A DNA stretch of 64,000 bases from Tubiluchus corallicola (GCA_030141605.1 JAQGDQ010000020.1:823501-887500), one strand, 5' to 3'; shown: positions 49,001 through 59,882, counted from the stretch's first letter. Translations and numbers: made by a program. Notes: generated by a model from the letters alone, not told the origin.

Positions 49001-51570
49001 AGCAAGTGAGCCTGCAATTTCTTTGCTGGACAGTTACTGTACATATGTATACAAAGCGACAGCGCATTAATGATACCAAAGGCAAAGACACTAGACCTTC
49101 TTCAAGGTCTCATCTGCCTATTGTAGACATTGAAGCATTACCAATTATTAGATCATTCCATTATTAGAGCATTTATCTCATCTGTCCAAGTTTTTTGCAA
49201 GGTTCTAAACCTTCCTTTAAGGCCACTCTTACTGGTGTTTCACTTGGTAATCTTAGTATGTGTCCTAGCCAACTTAATCTTCGAAACATGACTTTTAAGT
49301 TCCAAAAATTTCTTTCGTTCTAGTGTACGAATCTTCATTTTTGATTATGTACATTAATGTACTTTTTACAACTTTCCTTAGCAGACTTCTATGAAACGTA
49401 TCAATCTGCTTTTCTTGAGTAACCGCTAAATCCCATGTTACACTGTTTTACATAAATATGCTGGTAAAGTTTGCATTAAATAATCGAAGTGTTATGTAAA
49501 GACTTGATTTCTTGCTAGATTATACAATCCTACGTTGAAAAAAGCATGCATTGCTTACTGATTTCTGTTTTTAATACAGTATCATCTTCGATGTTTATAG
49601 GAGTGTCCATATATTTGCACCTTTCCACTGGTTAGCAGAACTTAAGGAAAACCAAATTGTCGTTAAAAATCATAATGGAGGCCACAATAAAGTAACATCT
49701 ACGCAATTGTTATGGTGACGTAAATAATAATTGTGTAAACGGTCACATTACTGCAGGCCTGTATTATGTTTTGCTCTAATTTGTTCAATGACACTTTATT
49801 TAAGGCATGTTGAATTCTAGTGACTGCTGAGAGGCCCCAATAAAGACAAGTTTACGCAGTTAATGATATTTTTGCCTTTCGACTTTGGTACTCAATTAAA
49901 GGTTTATTGAGGACAACACAACTTTATTAAAACTTTTACCTTACAAAGTTAAAGGTTAAAATCATGCCAAACGTTCCGACAGATTACTGCAGTCATCAAT
50001 GGTAAATATACACACATACAACCAGTTTATTTAGGCAGAGCCTATTATGCACTAACTGCCTAGTTAACAGAAACCAAATTAGCTAATCAATAAGCAGACC
50101 TGAAGAACAGAAATTGTCATAGTAACAAAAGTGCAGGCCCTATTTCAGGGGGGGAGTGGGGATACTTCCCCAGGGCCTCACTCTCGCGTCGAGGTAACTT
50201 TTTTGCCTTATGCGAACATACTGCCTCTTCTCTCCCTCTCTTTCTCTTGCCGCACTAGCGCCGTTTGCCTTGTGCGGCTCGGTGCCGATGTTCAGCTGTT
50301 TTCAATTTTGGACTTTTTAACACCGGCTTATACCAAGTGAGACTACGGTATTACATATTGCAAAGATGTTGTTTTTGATTTGACTATTTGACAAGTATTA
50401 AGGACTGGTCTTGAAAATAAAGCAGTTTTTCTTTCAATTGTTTTTTCCTTTAAGAACTGTATAACTCCATATTTTCTCTTCGAAAATGCTTCTCCTGCGT
50501 TCTAGCAGTTCAAAAATTTTCTTGGCGCCAACCATGGTGGCGCCCGCTCTCTGGCGCTTCGCCCCACACTTCCCCGGGCCTCGCTTAGGCTGAAATAGGC
50601 CCTGGCTAAGTGTTTAAAGGAATTCAACTGCTTTTTACATTAAGAGAAGGCTTATTAGGGTACATAAATAAACTTTTTTTTAATAAGTCCCAGTCATTTG
50701 TGGCCAGAGGCACAAATATGATCATTAATGCTGGATTGAGGAGAATTTTTTAATTTTTGCCTGTTCTAGACGAAATACCCAAATGTTCACAAATTCTTAC
50801 TATAAATGTTTTTAAATGCTTGTAATAAAAAATTGACTTCAATTAAAATTATTAAAATGATTCAAAGTGGTATTGTTGAGCTAGTTATCCGTTCATTTAA
50901 TCACAAAGCTTTGTCTGTTTCGTATCTTGAAGTGGGATTTTTCTGGGCATCTTGTCATCGTGTCATTGGTTTAAGAGTAAAGGTGCTGCACATGACTATT
51001 GTTAACGTTCTATATAGTTAACCTGACAGCTGTATATTTTTGGCTCATATTTTAAAGTGTTTCATTCAAATCTACGTAATAAGCATTTTCAGTTTCGTTG
51101 TGTGCACTCACAGTTGCTGTATGTCAAAGCCGTCTGCCGTATCAGTTCAGTAACTTCAGTTGTTTACGTAGACTTCATTTAATTATGCATTGGTCTGTAC
51201 GTAGAATATTTTACTAGCAGGATTTTGCTTGGAAACAAAACAAAATGAGTTTGGTAAAGTTCTAGCTAGCTGTCAAAACTGTTACTATTGCAATAGCTTG
51301 GGCTGCGAGGCGTTGTCAAGTCTACACAAATGCATGGCTTTTGACCTTTTCACAATTTTCATCAATCACCTGAACTGTGAAAAGGTTTATTATATACTTT
51401 GTCTTATGTTAACACGTTTTTCGTAAATTTAGGAATTTGATATTCAGCCAGACGGAGAGCGACATCAAGTGCTATTTCCGGACCAACTCTCTGCATCCGG
51501 CATCAGGATTTTTCCACAGGACTGGGTGAATTACGACGCTGTGCGAGTTGCTGTTTCAGGATGCAATTAA
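46034..51570 (+). CDS. Secreted pro-protein with furin-type site and C-terminal F5/8C (discoidin) domain, five exons, 347 aa
   Basis: The exons are 46034-46400, 46956-47166, 47914-48118, 48846-48968 and 51433-51570; phases 1, 2, 0, 0 match at each splice. The order is: signal peptide (1-26, WFIILTIAIGLFRFSTC); a charged pro-region ending in the dibasic furin-type RVKR at 83-86, with KKR at 61-63; an amphipathic segment SYLEDVLKKAGLADLLKKA; a Lys/Thr/Ser-rich linker (132-172) with four N-glycosylation sequons; then an F5/8C domain (175-346) opening at C175. Its hallmarks are CLQIDMRKSFRIVGVEIKG, VQYKYNDADWKYI and GIRIFPQDWVNYDAVRVAVSGC. C175 and C346 are placed to form the usual end-to-end disulfide. 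F5/8C domains bind phospholipid, glycans or collagen. An out-of-frame ATG at 46018 precedes the chosen start. Confidence 0.85.
46956..47166 (+). CDS. Exon 2 of the F5/8C gene: glycosylated Lys/Thr linker and start of the domain
   Basis: Acceptor TATTTTGCCACAG and donor CAAAG|GTAAGA. It encodes LADLLKKAAKTTKSNTTAK, the sequon-rich linker and HRTCTTPILITDRYSS, where the F5/8C domain begins. The amphipathic helix is split exactly by intron 1 (KKAG then LADLL). Confidence 0.8.
47599..47760 (+). repeat. (AT)n run plus 16-18-bp tandem repeat in F5/8C gene intron 2
   Basis: After ATATATAT (47599-47620), the word CATTTCGCC/CATTTCGCT recurs about every 16 bp with variable 7-base spacers (GTCTAC, AGCCTCT, AGCGCAT ...). 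There are about eight or nine copies up to 47760. Confidence 0.85.
49080..49630 (-). pseudogene. Decayed LINE fragment in F5/8C gene intron 4
   Basis: On the minus strand, 49283 down to 49173 reads RRLSWLGHILRLPSETPVRV, then ALKEGLEPCKKLGQMR and a stop. This matches the R-R-L-x-W-L-G-H-x-x-R-x-P block near the C-terminus of many LINE ORF2 proteins. Flanking frames (DTVLKTEISKQCM) are shifted, so it is a dead 3'-end copy. Confidence 0.65.
50134..50604. mobile_element. hAT-like MITE in F5/8C gene intron 4
   Basis: It begins CAGGCCCTATTTCAG and ends in the complement of CAGGGCCTATTTCAG, a 15-bp inverted repeat with one mismatch. It has a GC-rich, non-coding interior of 471 bp. The flanking octamers CAAAAGTG and GCTAAGTG agree at 5 of 8 positions, as a worn 8-bp target duplication would. 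Confidence 0.7.
51433..51570 (+). CDS. Exon 5 of the F5/8C gene: C-terminal half-barrel
   Basis: Acceptor CGTAAATTTAG. It encodes EFDIQPDGERHQVLF through GIRIFPQDWVNYDAVRVAVS and ends GCN with TAA at 51568-51570. The I-R-I-x-P-x-x-W-x-x-x-x-x-x-R-V motif is diagnostic for F5/8C. Confidence 0.9.
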   Translation, partial: EFDIQPDGERHQVLFPDQLSASGIRIFPQDWVNYDAVRVAVSGCN

Positions 51571-51661
51571 TTATTTAATAAACGAATCGAATTACTGTAA
51601 ATAGAAAAGCTTTTTATTGTTATTATTAACATCACTTATGTGCAGATACACAAGTGGTTCA

Positions 51662-51667
51662 AATAAA
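51662..51667 (+). terminator. Candidate polyA signal of the F5/8C gene
   Basis: AATAAA 92 nt past the stop. Another AATAAA at 51577-51582 starts only 7 nt past the stop and would leave almost no 3' UTR. Confidence 0.5.
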
Positions 51668-52055
51668 GTAGGTAAACACATAACACAAAAAACACAGATA
51701 GAAATGAACAACTATTAAATTCAAACTAAACCCTCACTATAAGCTTTTACAACCTAAAATCCGACTTCATCACGAATATTCAATTTTACTATAAACTCAC
51801 TGTAAAACTTGTTTCTTTTGATTTTTTTATCACTTCGTTGCTAGCAGTATTAAATTTGAGGTAATGCCATTTTTCGTTCTGTAAGATGAATGACGCAAAG
51901 AGTACAGTCACGAGGTCACCAAGATCGGTAAATAAACATTGGTAACCAAAGACGCTTTCTGCACTACGTACGTCATTCTCGCTCACTCGCGCCAAAAACA
52001 TGATGATTTTTACAGCAATGAACGAGTTCGAAAATGGCCAGAAAAGGATAAGGTA

Positions 52056-52528
52056 CTGTAGCGGATAGCCCTATAGGCTGAAGCCTAAGGCCCGGGATCA
52101 AAAGGGCCCGGCAAAATAAAACGAAAAAAATTTTTTGTTGTAAAAAAAATAAATTGACAAAATATAGAAAAAAGTTTTTTTTTTCAAAAGTCAGTCACTA
52201 TATTTCAAATCGATTTACACAAATCAAGTTTACACAATTTAAGTTTACACAATTTAAGTTTACACAATTCACGTTTACACAGTTTAAGTTTAAGTTAAAA
52301 ATTTCAGTTTCCGAATTTTTCTGGGGACAAAGTCAGGTATAATTTCTGAAAAGTCCATTTTTTTCAACATATCTGATTCAATATGCATCAGTGATAAATT
52401 GTTTAATTTGTCATCCTTTACAAACGACGAGAGCTCCACAAAAACACGTCAGCTCAGCAGTGTAGCAACATTTAAAAGGCCCGTTCCAAGCTCAAGCCTA
52501 AGACCCATAAAATCATAATCCGCCGCTG
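52056..52528. mobile_element. hAT-type MITE with perfect 8-bp target duplication
   Basis: ATAAGGTA occurs at 52048-52055 and again at 52529-52536. Between them, 473 bp start CTGTAGCGGATAG and end in the complement of CAGCGGCGGATTA, a hAT-like terminus. Subterminal AAGCCTAAGGCCC and AAGCCTAAGACCC words are present. No transposase is encoded. A 15-bp tandem repeat sits inside. Confidence 0.85.
52207..52292 (+). repeat. 15-bp tandem repeat, about five copies
   Basis: TTTACACAATTTAAG-type units, internal to the MITE at 52056-52528. Confidence 0.9.
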
Positions 52529-52536
52529 ATAAGGTA

Positions 52537-53864
52537 TTTAATTTATAAGTTTTTTGAGTAAAATTAACTATGAATTCTTTGTGTAATCATAATACTGTAA
52601 TGCGTGAAAAAACTACAGTGTCCGTTGGGGTTATATAGGCCTTTAAACTGTAACTGTATTAGTATACATACATATACATATTGTTTACATACTAATAATA
52701 TTTACACGTAGCCAAAGTATCATAAAAAACTCAAAAGCTGTGTAGACCAGGAAATCTGAAAATTGAATTCCATAATTCCGGTGTACAAATATGTCACAAT
52801 AAAAAAATTAATAATTTTTGTTATGGGATACTAAGTTTTTCCTGCAGATGCCCTTTCTTTTAAGAAGAGTTCATATACTTTAGAATACCATAAACCTCGT
52901 AGTGTGCCCGCTTCAAGTATAACCTTTTGCAGCCCTTTCCCTTTTATCTTCTGTTTTTTTTCTTTTTTCAACTTAAACAAAGAGAACTTAAACATTTTCA
53001 GTTTTGTTTTTTATAGCTTCTTCACTCTTAAATCTGTAGGCCTATAGGCAGCTGTTGTAACAAGTAGTATGCATGAATGAATTTACTAATTTCCTATGTT
53101 TAATAGAGACACATACGTCCTTTTTATTACGAATGTTACTATAAACCACACTTAACTTAATTTCAAAGTGTCAGTCACTGCATGACCTGGATTAACTACT
53201 TAGTTGACCAATTAATAAAACCCTACAATAAGGAAAAAGTACGAAGTTTCAGTTCACCCTTGTGGATTGCCTTCAATTGAGAAACAAAAAGCACAGACGC
53301 CAAGTAGATTTTTTGGGTTTTATGTATAACACACTCACTGAAAACCACAAGTCCATTCAACAAAAAATATCTTAGAGTTTATTCTCTGATTTACATCAAT
53401 TATGAATTATAGTTTTTCATTGACGTCTATTTTCTTCTAGCATACAACAAACAGTTTTCTTTGTCTTTTAACACACCGCAACCGGTTTTGTCTGCACACT
53501 TTCTAAAAACTTGTATCAGTCATCGATTACTAGATTATATTATGTATTAGGTAGTAACCAGATCTCGATCGGCTCATTACTGAAATGTATGGCTGCAGCA
53601 GTTACTGAAAAAAAACTTTGTGGCGCATCTACAGCAAAAAAGTAGAATAAATGAAGTTATTAAAATAAAATATATAATATAAGGCCTAAATTATAAGTAC
53701 TAGAATTAGAATAGAATACATGTGAGTCCAAGCATGCCGAGTACAGAGCAATAGGTGGATCAACCAAAACACAACATCTTGAAATTTACATCCCTCCCCC
53801 GCATGAGCCCGCCCTAAGTTGAAGTTAACTGCTGCATACTTGCTTGAGCGGAAATCAGCCCAAC
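52537..53864. other. No gene recognised; region upstream of the JmjC-like gene
   Basis: AT-rich, without supported ORFs. The last ~100 bases presumably contain the promoter and 5' UTR of the next gene, but I see no TATA box. Confidence 0.4.
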
Positions 53865-54911
53865 ATGGCGAAAGAGAAAGTTGCTCCGTGCGAAGCGTTA
53901 GACAAATCTGCTAAAATACAAAAGCTGGCGTTGCATTATTACAAGCTGCGACAAACGTGTGTTAACAACGGTATCAGTGACTCGGTGTTTGAAGATGTTT
54001 GTTTAGGAAGTATCATAAACGAAAACTTCGGTGGTGAAAAGGAAACTTTGTCGGACGCTGGTGATGCTGCAGACTGGCATGTAATACGAACTGTATCACT
54101 GTGTGTGCTTCTTATGGTTTTATCGTTTTCTCTGATTGTCACGCATTCGTCGTGCATTTCCAAACTCTATGAGGACGTTATTTATTCGCCTTGCGCTATA
54201 GAAAACAACGCAATTTTGCAAGAAATAGCCAGACCGATACCCGAATGCAAATTCTGTGAAAATTTGACAGAAGTTGTTACAGTTAGAGACATCACACGTG
54301 AGCAGTTTAGAGACGTATTTGCTTACACAGGAGTGCCAGTGGTGGTTCAAGGTGCGACTAAAAATTGGACTGCCATGGATGTATTTAGTTTAGAGTATTT
54401 TGTAAAATTGTACAGTACGTTTCCTGGTGCACTGCAAAGTGTGGAGGAAGAATGTCAATTTCTGCCATTTAATATAGAAGCTTATACATTAGAAGACAGT
54501 TTTAGGTTAGTAAACAGCTCCCCCTTCAGGGAAAAAGACTGGTATTTCGGCTGGAGCAATTGCCATCCCGAAATTGCCCACGAACTGCGGAAACTTTACT
54601 CGCGGCCATACTTTCTTCCGGACAATTCCGAATCCAGCAATATAGACTGGATAGTAATGGGTCGGGGGAAGCAGGGACGTGGGGCTAGTATACACATTGA
54701 TTTTGTGCAGAGACCATCGTGGCAAGCGCAGATACTTGGGACAAAACGATGGTTGTTGATTCCACCTCCAGAATGTGAAAAGTCTTGTAGATCTCTTGAT
54801 GTTGTAGTTAATACTGGTGATATAATTTGCATTGATACAAATTTATGGTATCATAACACTGCTATAGAACCTGGTGAAATGAGCATCACCATAGGCTCAG
54901 AATATGATTAA
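53865..54911 (+). CDS. Membrane-anchored JmjC/cupin-8 oxygenase-like protein, intronless, 348 aa
   Basis: The ATG at 53865 (context CAACATGG) is preferred; the frame is open a little further upstream but lacks another ATG. The protein has an N-terminal cytosolic-type region (1-72) and one hydrophobic helix (about 76-93, SLCVLLMVLSFSLIV). A Cys-containing spacer follows, then a JmjC-type double-stranded beta helix. Iron-ligand candidates are H277 and D279 in SIHIDF and H330 in LWYHNT. K294 in LGTKRWLLIPP fits the 2-oxoglutarate-binding lysine. The cupin lead-in ITREQFRDVFAYTGVPVVVQ is typical of the Cupin_8/JmjC group. All catalytic residues are present, so an active Fe(II)/2OG dioxygenase is likely. 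The topology suggests a type II lumenal enzyme, not a nuclear demethylase. The substrate is unknown. Confidence 0.85.
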   Translation: MAKEKVAPCEALDKSAKIQKLALHYYKLRQTCVNNGISDSVFEDVCLGSIINENFGGEKETLSDAGDAADWHVIRTVSLCVLLMVLSFSLIVTHSSCISKLYEDVIYSPCAIENNAILQEIARPIPECKFCENLTEVVTVRDITREQFRDVFAYTGVPVVVQGATKNWTAMDVFSLEYFVKLYSTFPGALQSVEEECQFLPFNIEAYTLEDSFRLVNSSPFREKDWYFGWSNCHPEIAHELRKLYSRPYFLPDNSESSNIDWIVMGRGKQGRGASIHIDFVQRPSWQAQILGTKRWLLIPPPECEKSCRSLDVVVNTGDIICIDTNLWYHNTAIEPGEMSITIGSEYD

Positions 54912-55768
54912 ATTTACAATTTGTTCAGCATGTGTTTTCTTGTACCTGATACGGCATTCTGCTTGTTGGAATCCAGCTTTCAGCGAGATAATTCAAACTA
55001 CTCGGTATGTGACAAGACTGAAATCCAGCTCATGATCAGTGCTAAGCTTCCAAGAGGAGACATAAAACCTCCAATGTGTTTTATCCACGTTTGCATTTGA
55101 AAACCTATCTGTACAACTTCCTTTGAGATAAACAACAAGAGTCAGAACTTTACTCCCAGCAGAGAGTTCAGATTTTTGATGTGGTCAGTGATCACTCGTC
55201 TATTTTTTACTGACCAGTCTCGACATTGCTAGCTTCTGTCACCAAGAACGTGACTATGATCACGTGACCACTGCCAGCGCTAATTAAATTAATGCTCGTG
55301 AATATAAATATTTATATTTAACTCAGACTTTGGAGACTCTAAATGCGTATACATATATTGTATAGTACCATGCATTAATACGAGGCATTTAGTATTGAAA
55401 AAATAGTAATTCTGTGTTGCTTTTGTCTTTTGAATAATGCATGGTAAGTTAAATTGCTGAATGCATTTTTAAAATTTTAATGTGTGCTGTCAAAACTGCA
55501 CTTTTTGTGTTATTTATACTGTAATAATGTTCTTTCCCACCATTGATACAGTACATCATATTGTTTTGCAGTCCTGTCATTATTTTGTAGTTAATATTAA
55601 TGATTCTACAATAATGTCTGCGCTAAAGAATGTGCAGAAATTGCTAAATATTCAAGTTTTTTGCCTATTTAGTTGCAACTCTCAAATGAATCTCTGATAA
55701 ATGTTTAACCATCATTCTGTTATTGTTGTAAAGGCTGTAAGCTATTTCCTTGTCACTTGTGCCATGTA
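54912..55768. other. Probable 3' UTR and intergenic DNA downstream of the JmjC-like gene
   Basis: No canonical AATAAA is obvious close to the stop. No coding exon is recognised. Confidence 0.4.
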
Positions 55769-56233
55769 ATGGCATGTAAATATACAGTTTTAAATGTTAT
55801 TCTAGTCGGTCTTTTATGTTGTCGTAATTTTTCTTATTCCTGCACTACTGCAGCACTGATGGACAAAAAAATAATTGTGCAGTCAAGGAATTCCATGCGT
55901 TCAAAACATCACAATTTTCTTGTAGAAATTGCGATTTCTGTGTTTTGTGGCGCAAAAGAAATGTTAGAATACCTTTTAGACTCGCTTAGTGCTAGAAGTA
56001 TTGAATATGCACTCATGTTTGGGGCAGTAACGTGTGAAGTTAGTTTTGTCTTTATTCTGTTAGAAGATGGCGCCACCATTCAGCAAATATGTAACTGGAG
56101 TCAACTGAGATGTTACCGGGGCCACTTTCATGTGGCACTTAGCAAAGTTTTTGACCAACAATTTCTACAACTTGCAAAACACAAAATATCTCGACAATTG
56201 CATTCATTAATCATCTGTTCTTTTATTCAATAG
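55769..56233 (+). CDS. Hypothetical ORF, 154 aa, faintly ankyrin-like
   Basis: An open frame from the ATG at 55769 to a TAG. It begins with a hydrophobic segment (TVLNVILVGLLCC). A middle part (EIAISVFCGAKEMLEYLL, then ALMFGAVTCEVSFVFILL, then EDGATI) has the spacing of ankyrin helices (A-x-x-x-G ... LL-x-x-GA). The repeats are poor matches, no acceptor or promoter is evident, and it could be 3' UTR of the JmjC gene or a decayed ankyrin-repeat copy. At 154 codons it is long for this base composition. Confidence 0.3.
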   Translation: MACKYTVLNVILVGLLCCRNFSYSCTTAALMDKKIIVQSRNSMRSKHHNFLVEIAISVFCGAKEMLEYLLDSLSARSIEYALMFGAVTCEVSFVFILLEDGATIQQICNWSQLRCYRGHFHVALSKVFDQQFLQLAKHKISRQLHSLIICSFIQ

Positions 56234-59200
56234 TTTAATGTGTAAACTTTTACATAGATTATTTTATTCATTGATTTATTTGTGTTTATTTTTTTGTAGA
56301 TTTACACAAGTTGTCGTCTATGCGTCAATTCAAAAAAATTAATTATTAAAACGCAAGCTTTAAGTTATTACATCGCAGGCCATATAAAAAGCTCGAATCT
56401 TTTTGCTTGAAATGTGTTTCATGTGCCAAGAACTGTAAACGTTTTAGCACAGTTTTATACGATGACAGCAAAAAATTTATTTGTCGCAATGACGGCTAAC
56501 AGTTAAGTTGCTGACTCTGTCCAAATTATTTTACCTTCGTTTTAAGACACAGTGTCACGTTTATAGCAAAATCAAAACTTTTGCCTAAACTCGGTTATCT
56601 GGACAAATTAACAGAACGTTCTGGGCGAGGCGATATGTTCCATTTAATGCCAGCCTGCCAAAAATATATACCTTACGTAGACCAACTACAACATAAATGA
56701 TTGAAATTGGTCGATTTTTTGCACAAAGGTTGACAAATGTACTGTTACTTTTTATACGTAAGTTTTTAATTGTCAAATATAAATTTTATGGTATCTATCT
56801 AAACAAATAAACAAACAAATCTTGAAACATACAAAGCGCACCACTGTTATAAGAAAGAATAATTATTTATTTATTTCATTACACATTACAAAATGTACAA
56901 ATCAAAAGTACTTATGATGACCGTGTACACAAATAAAATGTACAATCATTTTCTTAAATGAACTGAAGTAATATTGAAAAAAACAGCGATTAGAATACAG
57001 GTCTATACGTAGTTTGATGTAATCGAAATAAAGAATCGAAGTTCAATAAAGTGCGTGAAAAACTAAGGCTGTTGTCCCTGGTATGACTCCATACTGATTT
57101 TCGCCGTAACTCAGTTGTTTGATATGTTTCTCTTTACATTCTCATCTGAATCTAATTTTCATGTTCACCAGCATCTCATTCACTTTCATTGTCATTTCCT
57201 TACCCTATCACCCTGGCATTTAATTTTTCTTGCTTATTTCATTTCGCACTTTCTACATTTGTTCTTTATATTTGCCTTCTGCTCAGGCCTGTATAAGTTT
57301 ATCTTCTTGGCCTGAAGCGATATCTCAATATCTGGCGAAATTTTAATTTTTTGTAGTAGTAATAGCATGTATTATAATGTATGTATGTAACAATGTATTA
57401 TTTGTGGTATTTTGCAATAAACTAAACTAAACACGTTTGTTTAAAGAAATTTAAAAAACAAATATTCAACTCGTATTTCATAATTCTTCAACAGTACTTC
57501 ATAGTTTTTTCCTTCCTTTTATCCCAGGGAATATCATCGTCGGCAATGCAATCATTATTTGTTAATTTCAGTTTTAGATTCATATACCATCAGCAGTCGC
57601 AGCATGATGCAAGCCAGTTTGTATTCGTATAAAGTACCCAACAATTATTAATTTTATCATTTACTGAATTCATTATTACACGTGGATTGCACATTGGCGC
57701 TATCATAATAACTATAATTCTCACATCAGCTTCTGTTCTTTCTAAATATTTTAGCCATAACATTTTTTCCTTTTTATCATACTTTTGTATAAAAATTCTC
57801 CTCCTTGTTTATAATTAACATTCAGGCGCTCTTACAAGCTTTTATAAGCTTCTTGAACTGCTGCAGTAGTATTACCATAATTAAATACTAAATGCAATCA
57901 TTGTATCTATTAGCTTGAGCTAAAATTATGCAATGATACGTATGTATGTAAAATATATGACACTACGATATAGTGTTGATATGAAATAAATAAATCAAAA
58001 TTTAAAGATTGAAATTGTTCATTATAAGTAGCCTGTTTCTAGTTAAGTAGGCCAGATTCTTAAGCGTAACGGCTTGTTTATAAACTACACTTGCTGAAAA
58101 GTAAATAAAAAAGATTGAAAATGATTGTCCTTTTACTGGCTTTTAGTTTGCAAAAGATAATGTATCCGAGCCGATAAAAGCGCAATCGGGAGGAGTTGAC
58201 GTTCTCCAGTTGAGTACAAAATAAACAAGCTTCAATTCGCCTTGATTGCATTTTTTTTCTAATTAGGCCTTTGCTCAAGTATGCCAAGGGTAAATTAAAG
58301 AGTAAATAAACAGCGCGAAAACTTGGGACAGGTCTTAGAATACCCTAAATCGTTTCAGCGCATGATTGCTGTCAATTAGAGGGCATTTTTCACGCGCACT
58401 GGCTCCTCGTCGGCCCGGTTCACAGGCGAATCAAATTCGCATGAACGTCCATATTTGGAGTTGATAAATTACAGGTAGATGAGTTAGGTAATACATCATC
58501 CGGGCACTACAAAAGTGCCGCCCCGTGGCCTCGGTGCCTCTCAGCTACTTGTAGCATTTGCCAAGATTGAGGAATAATTGTGCGTTTGTTAGAAATTAAT
58601 GATTAATTTCAGCTACTTGACGGACTGGCGGCTTTCTTTGTATTGCAAAGGTGGTTCGATCTGTAGGTGTCTTCGAAAAATCTGTAATTTCTTCCACTCG
58701 TCGCACCTCCTTTACCTTTTCCGTTCTCCCTCCTTCTCTTTTTCTTCTTCTGCGTCTTTTCTTCTGAATCATATGGGTATCCTTTCAGATGTTCTACTGT
58801 TTTACAAAGGTTTACAGATTCTCTACTCTGAAAAGCGGGATAGTACTTTAGCGCCGCCCTGTACACCCTTAAAATAAATGGTCGGATTCGTGCTTTCTGT
58901 ACATAAAGTGCTAATTATCACAGCGGGGTAGCTTAATTAACAGTTAATTGATTGCTGCAGTGATTTATTTTAATTACTAGCAGTCATTTTCAATAGTGTT
59001 CCAAGTCAGTGTACACAATTAAGCTTGCTTTTTTGCTATATATTTAAAAAAGTTTTTAAAATGGATTAGAGTTGTAAAAGGCTACAATTAATCTCATTTT
59101 TGTGCAACATAGAAAGTACAAAGAAATTGTTAAGTTACATATATTCACTGTAACCATTATGAGCATATAGTAAAACAAAGTCTAACAAAAATAGCTCATT

Positions 59201-59760
59201 GTACTGCAACGCAAAAACCATATTAACGCAGTCATGTTTTTCAAATAAAGGCAAAAGTACATGTTGAAAACAGAAAATTATGTAGACAGGCTAACAAATT
59301 TACAAACATGAGTTTTTTAGTAAATTTTTCTAGTTATTTGTTAGAAATTTTTGTGTGAGCGCGTTGTATAAATGATGCATAGCAAACAAAACTGAAATGA
59401 ATAAAATAAAAATCAAATTCAAACATAAATATTGAATAAATAATGAAGGAGAAAAAAATATAAGAAAAGTGTTAATTAAATACTAATAAACAGGTTCATT
59501 AACTGGGCTAATTAATAAAGCTAATAAAACAAACCATTTTTACACTTTAGGCTTATATGCAGGATTGTGTATGTCTGAATGTTCTACTGGTTTTCACGTA
59601 CATGCCACAATGTAGGCGGTTTGTTAATCTTAACTGGACTGGAAGAAAAGCTGATTGGTTGCTGCTAATGTTCGTTGACAGAAGTTAATCAACGCTGACC
59701 TGATCAGTAAAAAAATGGGAGACCGACGGCCAATGCTCATTTAAAGTGGTTCGTTTGCGC
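56234..59760. other. No gene recognised; AT-rich DNA
   Basis: Scattered AATAAA words (for example 56806, 56932) and T-rich tracts. The frames at 57115 and 58599 are low-complexity and lack paired splice sites. Confidence 0.4.
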
Positions 59761-59764
59761 CACC

Positions 59765-59771
59765 TATAAAT
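59765..59771 (+). promoter_or_regulatory. TATA-like box upstream of a possible first exon
   Basis: TATAAAT 80 nt before the ATG at 59845. Confidence 0.3.
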
Positions 59772-59844
59772 GACTGACATGTAAGTTTTTAGATCTTCTC
59801 CATTTCAATTACTTAAGTATCTTTTGACTCTTTTCTCTATTTTT

Positions 59845-59882
59845 ATGGAAATCACGCCATGTGTTCAGTTATTGCTGCTATG
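59845..59882 (+). CDS. Possible first coding exon with start of a signal peptide
   Basis: ATGGAAATCACGCCATGTGT and onward encodes MEITPCVQLLLL, then a good donor TATG|GTAAGA (phase 2). It resembles the short signal-peptide first exon of the TSR-like gene. No matching downstream exon was found before the window ends, so this may be coincidence. Confidence 0.3.

Noticed and set aside
53844-53864. Upstream TTG as the start of the JmjC-like protein
   Set aside because: In a nuclear gene the ATG at 53865 with a good context is far more likely; the seven extra residues add nothing recognisable.
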